A DNA stretch of 64,000 bases from Mixophyes australis (Eukaryota > Chordata > Amphibia > Anura > Limnodynastidae): assembly GCA_036250195.1 (NCBI GenBank), contig JAVHZZ010000004.1, forward strand, positions 255,192,728 through 255,256,727. The letters are read 5' to 3'. The position numbers and the translations under genes were made by a program. Below, one piece after another: positions 23,683 through 33,125 of this stretch; position 1 is the first letter of the stretch, and the number at the start of each line of letters is the position of its first letter. The notes under the pieces are model-generated. The model did no database searches and was not told the origin of the DNA. It saw only the letters and a list, made by a program, of their open reading frames with translations.

Positions 23683-24237
23683 TGTCACAGCTCAAGAGGG
23701 AGGTGCGTAGTCTAATGCACCACCAGTGTTCTCTAGGAACCCCCGCAAGGAGGTATGGGGTTTGCTGCATGTGACGCACAGGTCGCGGTCCTCCTTCTAA
23801 GCCTCCAGCGAGATTCAGGAGAAGGTAGTCAGTCGAGCCGGATCAGCAACATACCCAGGGATGTCCAAAAGAATAGTCAAGCCAAGCCGGGTTGGTAACA
23901 TGCAGACAATGAAGTACAAACGGGAAATACCAGGAAAGTAGTCAGACAAGCAGGTTTTAATATTCAGTACAAATACAGGAGCAGTGGAATAGTGGTCAGG
24001 AATAGCCAAGGTCATACACTGAGAATTGCAAAACAGTACAGAAACGCTGGATCAGATTGACCCAATACTCTGGCACCAGCATGGTGCCAGAGACAGCTTT
24101 AAATAGTGCCTGGAACCAATCAAAGATGCCGGCGGCGTGACGTCAGCGGTCGCTGCTGGAGTTCCTGATAGTGTACCCTTGAATAGCAACGGGAAGCGCA
24201 TGCGTGAGAGAGCTGGCAGATATGACGGCGCCTGACA
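23683..24237 (-). repeat. LTR-like block, minus strand
   Basis: A GC-rich block beginning TGTCACAGCTC and ending GGCGCCTGACA, the inverted-dinucleotide style of gypsy-type LTRs here. On the minus strand it has a TATTTAAAG TATA-like site and a CAGAGTATTGGGTCA string shared with the fragment at 2.05 kb. The flanks (GGTGT and CTGCA) do not match, so a solo LTR with target duplication is not proven. Confidence 0.5.
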
Positions 24238-24239
24238 CT

Positions 24240-25090
24240 GCAGTTCTGTCTCTTTAAAATAACCAGCCTCTCACAATGCAGAGCAATTTAGTCTTCTGAC
24301 TTAGTGATGTTGTAGGTAGGTGGCAAAAGGGGCACACCTGTTGACACTAGCAATGCTCTTAATGTGTCAAATGAGGCAGCAGACTAGGGAGTTATAGACT
24401 TAAATTATCAGAGGAGGGCCCAAGGAGTCTGTCCGTTCCATAGAACCCCTGTGCAGCTACATAAGAGGTGCTGGGCTGCCCCAAAGAACCTGAAGGCTAC
24501 AATGAGGTTGGAGGAGGCTACAGATATCTATAATACTCCTTCTAGACCAGAAATACCGTTCAAAGGATTAGGTAATGAACATATACATATATTGTAGATA
24601 ATATGTTTTAGAAAAAGCAATGATGGAATCCATCTCCAGCCCCTAAACTTAAAACAGAAATTGAACTAGCATAAAACAGCATATTGTAATATGTTATGCT
24701 CAGTTTTATTTTGTCCCTGTGACTGAAACAGGTTGTGCACCCCTGTTTTAGATATAAGGACACCTGCAAAGTCACTTCCTTTGCTTTATATGAAGAGTAT
24801 AATACCCAGTGTGTGTTCTAATTCTAGCTACAAGGCATTGAATATAAATTAAAGCCAAAAAGCCAAAGTAGCCATCAGTTATTAGTCCAAAAGATGGAAG
24901 CCCACAACCAAAAGTCATGGGCTCTCATCTCTGTAGTTACATATGTGTGATAAGTAACACTAATATGAAAGAAAATTATGTATGCTCATGTAGCCCCTGC
25001 ACAGTTAAGGTCATTTCACCTCATTCTCTAGTGCAGTGCTTCAACCTGAGTCATGTTCTCTCTTCTGGATTGTAGACCTTAGTGAGGTGT
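24240..25090. other. No gene seen
   Basis: No coding segment, array or element end was recognised. Confidence 0.4.
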
Positions 25091-25097
25091 ACCAGCA

Positions 25098-25396
25098 CAG
25101 GGGCGCACGGAGGATTGTCGGGGGGGGGGTTTCTCCCCGCCGACCGAAAAAAAAAAAAAAAAAACCACGAGAGAGAGCTGCTGCGCATGCTCCGTTTCGC
25201 CAGCGCTGTCCTATACGGCAGCCGCGGCGCTGTCTAAGAAGCGTCTAAGAAGCGTCTGCGGCGGTGCTGTATACAATACAGCATTGCCGCGGACGCTTCT
25301 TTGACAGCGCCGCGGCTGCTGTATAGGACAGTGGCCACTTAGTTAGCGCAGGGGGGGTTTCTAGAGACTCAGAAACCCCCTCTGCGTGCGCCACTG
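25098..25396. mobile_element. GC-rich foldback MITE (CAGGGGCGCACG), copy 1
   Basis: The ends CAGGGGCGCACG and CGTGCGCCACTG are near-perfect inverted repeats, and the interior folds on the CTGTCCTATACGGCAGCCGC/GCGGCTGCTGTATAGGACAG pair. It contains a poly-A run at 25146-25163. A second copy is at 49769-50014. hAT-like ends are suggestive, but I found no 8-bp duplication. Confidence 0.7.
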
Positions 25397-25448
25397 CAGG
25401 AGTTGGCTTGGGTACAAGGAGTCTGATTCCCTATAAAAACTGGTGAAG

Positions 25449-25471
25449 ACACACACACACACACACACACA
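25449..25471. repeat. (CA)n microsatellite
   Basis: A pure AC run of about 23 bp. Confidence 0.95.
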
Positions 25472-25663
25472 TGTTGCATAGGACACCCCTTTTCTAATAT
25501 CTTATAAACAAGACAAACAAGTAGGTATGTTTAGGAGTGGTTTGTAACCATAGTTGTCACTGGAGATTGCTTATACTCTGACAATCAATCATATTCCTAT
25601 ATCGGAACTGATATTTCAAACCTACCATTTGGATCAGTGTTAATCCCTTCCAATTTCTTGTCT

Positions 25664-26110
25664 TTAAATTAAGTCAGTCTTCCCCTCTAATGAGCCATTA
25701 AAAGTTGCTGATCTTGCAGCATACCTTTTTAACAAGTTGCAGCGTACCATGTGCACTTTACAGTCGCATCCACGAAAGACCACTTGATCCAATTCAGTCA
25801 TATATGTTGAAAACTTTTGATGGATGAGCAACATGCTTTCAAAGTTTAGAGGAAAACAGTATTTGGGGAGTTTTAGCTCTGCATTCCTGAGAAAAAGACG
25901 CATACAACACAATGGTCACACATTCTTCACACTTCTTTGCAAGAAGTTCCCTTGTACTTTGTATTGCTGGTGTTAGAAGGTTTTGGAACTTCCCTACATC
26001 AATTTCCTCGTATTTCAATCCTTATGAAGTGGTGGCAGAGTTTCTTCTCAAGCTCAGAAAGCGCAAGGGCAACATCTTCTCCAGTTTCTGTGGAAGAGAA
26101 AGTAGTTAAC
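25664..26110 (-). pseudogene. Unrecognised coding-like remnant
   Basis: On the minus strand two coding-looking pieces sit close together: one at about 26110-25920 with EEIDVGKFQNLLTPAIQS then TRELLAKKCEEC, and one at 25912-25664 with LPKYCFPLNFESMLLIHQKF and YMTELDQVVFRGCDCKVHM. Amino-acid composition and a string of charged/aromatic residues look protein-like, but the frames shift and stops intervene. I do not recognise the family; a transposon-derived ORF is the simplest explanation given the neighbours. Confidence 0.4.
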
Positions 26111-26214
26111 TGTTTTATCATTGATGCTTATATTATTAACTGGTGACATTAATTCAATATTTATTTTTTTTCCTGTGCCTTCTTTTGTGAATGTATAACC
26201 CACAGAGGTATTGA

Positions 26215-26393
26215 ACGTATCCTGCAGTGTCTTGTGTAGTAGAGCACAGCAGAGACCTACACCCAATTCAACAGCAAACGTATCTTGAGATCTGTGCCTC
26301 AATGAATTCGGGAGTACACAAAGCCTAAATACGTCTGTTTCATACTAAACGCAGGTTGTGCTCAGTATACTGCCTTGATGAATCAGGGCCAGT
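26215..26393. repeat. Dispersed repeat, copy 2
   Basis: Matches 1245-1418 over most of its length, including GTAGAGCACAGCAGA, GAGATC and the end CTTGATGAATCAGGGCC. Confidence 0.6.
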
Positions 26394-26525
26394 GTTTATA
26401 AGTGTTGTAATAACTTTCATTCACACAGTAAAGTATAATTTTTTATCCACAGTTTTAAGACATTGCATTCTCATTAACTGTATTTTATTATGACGCTTAG
26501 GTTAAACAAGGTACTGCATTTTTTC

Positions 26526-26781
26526 CATACTTGCCAACTTATGGCAAGTATGATCCGGGAGCCTGCCGGGGAAGGTGGGCATACAGGGGCGGGGCTCTGA
26601 AAATCGTGCCATTTTGGCCCTCGTGATGCAATGACGCAAAACGCGTCATTTTACAGCGGGGGTGGAGCCTAATTCCAGGAAGTGGGCAGATCAGGGAGAT
26701 TGCCACACTCTCCCGGGAGTCCGGCAGACTCTCACGAAATGCGGGAGTCTCCCGGACATTCCGGGAGAGTTGGCAAGTATG
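26526..26781. mobile_element. Foldback MITE (CATACTTGCCAACT)
   Basis: The ends CATACTTGCCAACT and AGTTGGCAAGTATG are perfect inverted repeats, followed inside by CTCCCGG/CCGGGAG-rich arms. No ORF. Confidence 0.8.
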
Positions 26782-26789
26782 ATTTTTTT

Positions 26790-27760
26790 CGCTGTCTAAG
26801 AAGAGTTTATGGTGAACAATGAATAATAAATAACTAGGTGTCTGAATGTAAACAAACTGGGGTCAGGCTGAGTTTTCATTATTTGATTTTCCAATAGTAG
26901 TTGAAATTTGTAGGATCTTTAGCCCATAGCTAGTGATTTACAGGAACCCAACGTAGCAGAGGATTCACTTAAGGTGCATTAAGTTGGAGGACTGCTGCAG
27001 ACTCAAATGTCAGCCCCCTTTTATGCTGTAATCCAGTGAAGTCAATATATTAACTGAAACCCTGAGGTCCATTGGTACATAAATCGAAGAACACTACGGG
27101 GTTGTACATCAATTTTACTCTTTACGTTCTTGTGTGTTTTGTATTTCATAGCGTGGAGTGAACTTGGGTATCTCCATAATTGCTGGAATTTACATTTGCC
27201 AGCCTAGCTAAATTCTGTCGAGACAGTCTGTTCTTTTCTGCTACAGTATTTTGGTCAATTGGGAATTTTAATAAAACCTCTCTAATCCCTTCTGGCCATT
27301 CCTACTTCTCCTCCCTCCCATCTTCAATTCACCTGCTTTTCTACCCATTCTTCTTTATCCTTTCCTAACCCTTCCATCCCACCCCCTCCACTCTCCTAAT
27401 TAGTGCAGTGCTGGCTCAGCCTCTGCGTTTATGTTCCACGGTCCTAATTAGACCTGTCTTCTTTATATCCAGCGAGAACATTCTTGTTTTAATAATACTA
27501 CTAATTAATTGTTACTGTAATCTATTGCACAAGTTATTTATTAGTCACAGTGTTTTATTTATAAACATTTTAAAATGTTTAATGTATTATGTATTTGCAG
27601 TAGTTGACTTAGTAGTTGTAGTAATTGACTTATTAACTTATTGAGTATTTAATTTAGCTATTTATTACATTGTTTGCTAAAATAATTTAACTGGCACAAA
27701 GTATATTCTATTATAAAACATTGACAGTCACTGATAACCACATATTTAAATAAACATTCC
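26790..27760. other. No gene seen
   Basis: AT-rich, with a pyrimidine-rich tract at 27280-27400. No domain-bearing frame was recognised. Confidence 0.4.
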
Positions 27761-27762
27761 AA

Positions 27763-27912
27763 GTGGTTTTTCACCATGTCTGTGGTCATACTATGATTTC
27801 TTGTGTGGGGCGGGATCTTCCTGAGTCTTTCCCTGGTGTTCACATCCTGATCACTACCCCAGAGGTCGAGGTCAAGTCTCAGGTGGACGAGGCACTGGAA
27901 GAATTTTCTAAG
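27763..27912 (+). other. Exon-like open segment, unrecognised
   Basis: An open frame reading GVHILITTPEVEVKSQVDEA then LEEFSK, followed by AAG|GTAAAA, a plausible donor. Composition is protein-like and hydrophilic, unlike the AT-rich surroundings. I do not recognise it and found no convincing acceptor or partner exon, so it may be a relic exon or part of a mobile element. Confidence 0.2.
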
Positions 27913-27969
27913 GTAAAAGAAGGACATTACACCTTGTTTTCATATACCACTCTATAAACATACCACCAA

Positions 27970-28580
27970 GAAGAGTTTGCTAAAATCTACATGCAAAAAG
28001 TTTGTGTGCTACCTGATAAAGCAGCCAGTATTTTCCTTGTTTACAAAATAATAAACTTATTTGCACCCCTTGCATTGTAACATGGTGTCCCACAGAACAT
28101 TTGGGACATTATTTAGAGTCGGACGCAAAGTCTGTTTTAGGCACATCCAACAAAAAAACACTACCACGCATGTGCAGCAAGCACCATCTCCGCCTGCATC
28201 TTGGATGCAATTAACACTTGCGACAGCTTGCGACTCAGTACGAGAGAATGGGAGGAATGTGGAATTGTGAAGGCGTGACCATGTAAGTAAATCCTAGTCG
28301 CAGTGAGACACAGACGCAACGCACATCAAAAAAGGGCTAAAACTGTGCGGCAGGAATTAGGTGGCGCAAGCTCAGTAGGGTAGGACAGGATCTGCTCGCA
28401 GCTCAGTAGGGTATTACGAGTGGGATGTAAATGTGGTTGCTTGCCACTCGTAATACCCTACCAAGCTGCGACACACTCCCACTCCTACACTTCTTAGACG
28501 GACTTTCCGTCCGACTCTAAATGAGGTCCTTACTCCTTTTTTTTGCCTTACTTTCCTTAATGACTCAGACCCACTGTGTG
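27970..28580. mobile_element. Harbinger-type MITE split by a second MITE
   Basis: The outer parts, 27975-28106 and 28527-28575, match the right half of the MITE at 21.8-22.0 kb: ATAATAAACTTATTTGCACC, GCATTGTAACATGG, then ACTTTCCTTAATGACTCAGA. The inner part is another element. Confidence 0.65.
28107..28532. mobile_element. Inner MITE (GGGACATTATTTAGAGTCGG)
   Basis: The ends GGGACATTATTTAGAGTCGG and CCGACTCTAAATGAGGTCC are inverted. Comparison with the uninterrupted relative at about 21.95 kb shows this segment inserted after CATTT and before TTACTCC, consistent with a short T/A-rich target duplication as in Harbinger elements. Confidence 0.7.
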
Positions 28581-28859
28581 TAAATCAAGTCAAGTTTTTT
28601 GCTTTTATTTCACTTCCTTACAATTATATTTAATCACTGCTGTTCCTGGGGGTAAATGTATCAAGCTGCGATTTTTAAAATCCAGCAATTTTCTCGGGCG
28701 AGTTTAAACTCGTTGATATATTAACCTGCGATTTGATATAAAATCGCCGGATTTAAAATAATCGCTGGTTTTAAAATCGCAGCAAATTGCGGTCCCGATT
28801 TTTCACCACTTTAGCTATAAAAATCTCTGGGCTGGATCCCCTAGGGAATTAAGCCCAAG

Positions 28860-30232
28860 ATGCTATTACGTTTATGTTGACTCATAACTTCTTTCTATTT
28901 GACTCCACTTATTATTTACAGACACTTGGGACGGCCATGGGCACCAGATTTGCCCCGAGTTTTGCCAACATTTATATGGGGGCGCTAGAGGAGGACCTCA
29001 TTTGGGGTGGCCCCTTTGGGGCGAACCTGGTGCTCTATGGCTGATATATAGACGATTTGTTTATTATTTGGGATGGAGGTGCACAGTTGGCGTCGGATTT
29101 TGTTTCATTCCTTAACACCAATGATTATAATTTAACATTCACGCATCACTTTAGTTTTTCTTCAATTAATTTCTTTGACATCACACTCTCAGTGGATGTA
29201 GTTAAGAATACAATTATTTGTACAAATTACAACAAACCAGTTGACGCAAATACATATTTGCACTATAAAAATGCGCATCACAAACCATGGATAAATAATA
29301 TCCCTAAGGGACAGCTATGTAGAATGAGGCGAAACTGCACTAAAGATGAAGATTTTACAATACAAGCAAAAAAGATGACAAATGATTTTTTAGAAAGAGG
29401 GTATCCCCAAAATCTAGTCCACGAAGCACGAGACTTTGCATTTAAACAGGATAGACATGATATGCTAATTTCACATAGTAAAACTGGATTAGACAGACCA
29501 TTTGTAAGTACTAATAAAAATAAAAACAATAACAAGAATAACAATTCTTTAGTTTATGTATCCAAATTCAACAATAAATCTCATCTGATTAAGAAAATTA
29601 TCACGAATAATCATAGAATTTTACAACAGGACACGATACTAAATGATGTTCTTGAACAGGTTCCTAAGATAGTATACAAGAAAAACAGTAATTTACAGAA
29701 TCTGCTAGCACCTAGTGTTTTGAAAAGTGTGAAGAAACCCATTAAAGATTCCTCATGGCTACCATCTAAACCTCTAGGTTGTTTTAAATGTGGAAAAACG
29801 GTATGTCTTACCTGTGAATTTGTTGGGAAAGGTACCTCCAGTGTTAAATCTAATATCAATGGGTCTATATACCCTATTTCCCAGTTCATCAATTGTGACT
29901 CTACCTATGTTATCTACGTGCTGGAGTGCCCGTGTGGACTCCAGTACGTAGGTAGAACCACTCGCTCTCTAAAATGTCGATTTAGGGAGCATAGACTAAA
30001 TATCCTTAAAGGCATACAAAATCATAGTGTGCCTAGACATTTTTATGAGAGACACAATAGTGACCCTAGAGGTTTATCAGTTACCGGGGTTGAGAAATTT
30101 GACTATACCCAAAGAGGAGGAGATAGGTACAAGAGACTCTGTAGAGGATAAGTCTCATGGATGTTCAAACTCCAAACCATGTACCCAGAGGCCCTGAACG
30201 AAACTATGGAGTTTAATGATTGGTATTTGTAA
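28860..30232 (+). pseudogene. Penelope-like element: RT C-terminal part plus GIY-YIG endonuclease
   Basis: Reads THNFFLFDSTYYLQTLG, AMGTRFAPSFANIYMGALEE and, after one TGA at 29041-29043, YIDDLFIIW, the core reverse transcriptase motifs of Penelope-like retroelements. The long open frame 29057-30151 continues with a linker and the Zn-type cysteines CFKCGKTVCLTC (about 29780-29815). It then gives a GIY-YIG nuclease core with VIYVLECPCGLQYVGRTTRS (about 29910-29969) and the downstream catalytic-region REH. The 5' part (N-terminal RT domains) is missing, so this is a truncated copy. The single stop in the RT core and an altered end after 30151 make it non-functional as it stands. Confidence 0.92.
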
Positions 30233-31486
30233 ACGGCCTTATAATTTAATTTATTTTAATTTTGTTTATTATTATTATTATTCAATTTTATTGTTATTAA
30301 ACTTTTATTATTATTATATTATTTGTTTGTATGATGTGTTCAGTATATATTGATTTATAAGTCTCATATGGCTGTGTTTGTGAATAAATGTTTCTTTGAT
30401 AGATTATGTATATGTATATATTCATATTAGTGTGAATGTATTTTACTAGTAATGGCTTGGAGCTCTAAGCTTTACTAATTGATATGCAGGTCTCATTAAT
30501 TTAGTCCACTCAACACATGGATGCGATCAATCTGATGAACTTACCATTTCCTCTATAAAAAGACTACAAGATGAGAGTTAGCTATACTGCTTGAAAAAGT
30601 CTGCTCAGACAGACGAAACGCGTTGCAAGTTTACTCTCTACCTTATGAGTATGTGCTCATCCTTAGCCTCATTGTTATTATGAAGACTCTGTAACATTGT
30701 CTCTAAGAGGCGCTATTTGTATATTTAGAGGATCCACGTTCCTACATCTGATTTGCAGTCCGGATACTTTTTTGTGGTGCGCACCACACACAGGCACAGC
30801 CTGGATCAGAAAGCCGCTTATGCGGTCGGAGACAAGACCATACCCAGGCACAGCCCGGACTCTAACAAGCTGCTCATATCACCGGATAGGTGTCCAGGAT
30901 CTATATCTTTCTTGAGGCGGGTAAGCCCTACATTTTCATCTATGACCGGTAGAGTGGTGATTACTATATTAGCCGCATTAACCTTTTATACGGCGGATGA
31001 GCTGCATATGCTTACATCGCACGACTAGTTTACAAAACAGAAGTATGCAAAACATGTGTGAATTTATGCATCAATATATCTGTTTTATGGAACATTATTA
31101 TCAGAATTAGTGAACTAATCCACTGGAATAAGAACTTGGAACGGAATCTGTGTTCACAATATTAAGAAACAACCTTATATCAATCTGTTTGGTTGCGGAC
31201 CTGTTCAAATTGTGGAACTATTTGAGAGTTTTTTCATGCATATGATATTCGCTGATTATATATCTATAGACCGCCTTGTGTCTGCTCACAGCCATATGTG
31301 ATAATATTTGGAATACTCTATTATTGTTTACACATGTATCCAGTTGAGAATCAGTTTGTTGGATAGCTGAATTTCTGTCTGATTTTTATTATATGTACAT
31401 ATATTTTTAGATATAAACATCATTTGCGCAATCTGTTTTTTGTATTACAGGTTGGACCCTCTGCCAAGTGTTTCCCCTTGTGATAG
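30233..31486 (+). mobile_element. 3' tail of the Penelope-like element
   Basis: An (ATT)n-rich run at 30260-30320 follows the ORF. At 30588-30630 a segment has a perfect 5-bp stem GTCTG-CTCAGA-CAGAC followed by GAAACGCG. This is stem II plus the GAAA box as found in hammerhead-ribozyme motifs of Penelope elements, although the CUGAUGA box reads CTTGAAAAA. Beyond it (30690-31020) is GC-richer DNA without domains, possibly the start of a terminal duplication; I could not verify a partner copy. Confidence 0.5.
30588..30630 (+). ncRNA. Degenerate hammerhead-ribozyme-like motif
   Basis: Within the Penelope tail, GTCTG and CAGAC can pair around a 6-base loop and are followed directly by GAAAC. The conserved CUGANGA box before stem II is only partly kept, so cleavage is unlikely. 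Known: many Penelope-like elements carry such ribozymes in terminal repeats. Confidence 0.35.
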
Positions 31487-32013
31487 TGCCACCCACCCCA
31501 GCTGATTTGCCTAGTGCTGGATGAAAGAAAATTGGGGGTCCCAATTTTCATGCAACTAGCAGCAGGCTGGCAGCACTAGGGTTAATAGTGCTTGGACGGG
31601 GGGATCCCACGCCTTTTTTTAAATAATATAATTTTAGTTAGCCTAAAATCGCCAGAGTTTGCCATGCAAAACTTTCAACCAATCAGAAATCAGTATTGGT
31701 TTGCAAATGGCAATTTTCAGCTAAACACCAGCGAGACTGCTAAACACGGGCGAGTTTGAAATCGTCACAAATCGCGAGAGATAAACAGCAATTTGAGAGA
31801 TCATTCTAAAAATCACTACTTACTACATATATATGTACTTGGGTACTGAAATCACAGGTTATCTCCCATGACTTGCGTCAATTTTAAATCGCAGAAACCT
31901 TGATACATTTACCCCCTGGTGTCTGAACGACTCTCCTCGTCTTTACTGCTTTACAGGCTGTAATAAGAGCTGCCTCCAACGCCATTGAGAATATTCAGAT
32001 TTAGCTTTAAAAA

Positions 32014-32015
<2 letters not shown>

Positions 32016-32055
<40 letters not shown>
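32016..32055. repeat. (TA)n microsatellite
   Basis: A pure TA run of about 40 bp. Confidence 0.95.
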
Positions 32056-32060
<5 letters not shown>

Positions 32061-32164
32061 ATAAATAATAAAGTAATAAATCTTTTATTTTTTGTAAAAT
32101 TGGTAAAACAGGCAGGGGTCTCCAGGGGAGAGCTGTGAAATCTTAGCCCAGGTGGCAAGACAGC

Positions 32165-32290
32165 CTGTTAGGAACATTTTAAAGGGAGGAAAACATGCAG
32201 GTGGCCCAGTGACCCAGCCTAAAGTATCTCACAATGGGATTGGCCTGGGTGGCAGATGTCCCCCTGCCCCCCCCCCCCAGTCCAGCCTGC
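32165..32290. repeat. Dispersed repeat shared with 38.0 kb
   Basis: Contains ATTTTAAAGGGAGG, CAGTGACCCAGCCTAAAGTA and a GGCAGATGTCCCCC run; 38010-38105 carries a similar ordered set (TTTTAAAGGAAA, AGTGACCCAGCCTAAGGTAG, GGGCATGTGCC). Not coding. Confidence 0.5.
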
Positions 32291-32373
32291 CCCTTGGGGT
32301 CTCCATGTCATCCATCCATAAGGATGGTTTAACCCATGTTTACAACACTTTGGACACTGAGATTTCTACTCCT

Positions 32374-33022
32374 TATTACAACTCTGTTGTTTGTACCTAG
32401 CAGCAGTGCCTCATACCACCAGAGGTGCTGCTGTTCTGTTCCTGAACTCTTCTACTTACCTGAAGGAGTTAATCTCCTTGCATTATGCCTGATTAGAACT
32501 GCACCTGTTGCACTGCTTTTAGTACCTGCCTCTAGCTGTGCTCTGTGCAGTTCATCTGTTTGTTCCTGGCTGCTGCTAACCTGCTCCTGTGCTATTTGGT
32601 ATATACCTGCTGGACTGAACTTCTGTGTATGACCCCTGCCTGTACCTTGGACCTTGCCTGCTTGCCTGAGACCCCGAATTGTTTGCCTGTACCTTGGACC
32701 ACGCTGTTTTGCTTGTTGCCCTGACCTTTTGGACAGACTTCTGGACCTCGCTAATTTGCTTGATCTCTGCCTGGCTATTTGGATTTGTTTGTCTGATCAC
32801 TGCTTTATCCCTGGACTGTGTCTGCTTTCCTGGACAGCCTTGTGCCTTCTGGACTGGGGTAAAACCTATAAAACCTGTTCCTGCCATTTTTACTATACAG
32901 TCTCCTTAGAAAACTGTTCTTATCAGTGGATCTGAGTAATCTTTGTTTATTTATTTACCTGAATAAAGACACTTTGCTTTACACTTCTGTTGCTCTTCAT
33001 GAATACATTGGGATTCATAACA
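32374..33022 (+). repeat. 5' LTR of copy A
   Basis: Starts near TTACAACTCTG, contains many CCTGCCTG/TTGGACC words and AATAAAGACACTTTGC near its 3' end (about 32962), and ends GGATTCATAACA. AATAAA is a likely poly(A) signal defining the R/U5 side. Confidence 0.85.
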
Positions 33023-33125
33023 TGATGAACTGCCATACAATCTGGGCCTGCTGATTGCACGCCCTCTGCCTTAGTCCTGGAATTCCTAGTGTTTTTGCAT
33101 TGAACTCTGTGTTTGGCTATTAGAC

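Larger units (their letters stand above)
28648..31919. mobile_element. MITE/foldback element hosting a Penelope-like insertion
   Basis: The left end CTGGGGGTAAATGTATCAAG and right end CTTGATACATTTACCCCCTG are inverted repeats, followed inside by TGCGATTT/AAATCGCA arms (28648-28855 and about 31490-31919). The 2.6 kb between the arms is occupied by a Penelope-like retroelement. I could not fix the target duplication. Confidence 0.65.

Noticed and set aside
28061..28270. 69-codon frame with a His/Cys-like start
   Set aside because: It crosses the junction between two MITEs, so it cannot be a single ancestral gene.
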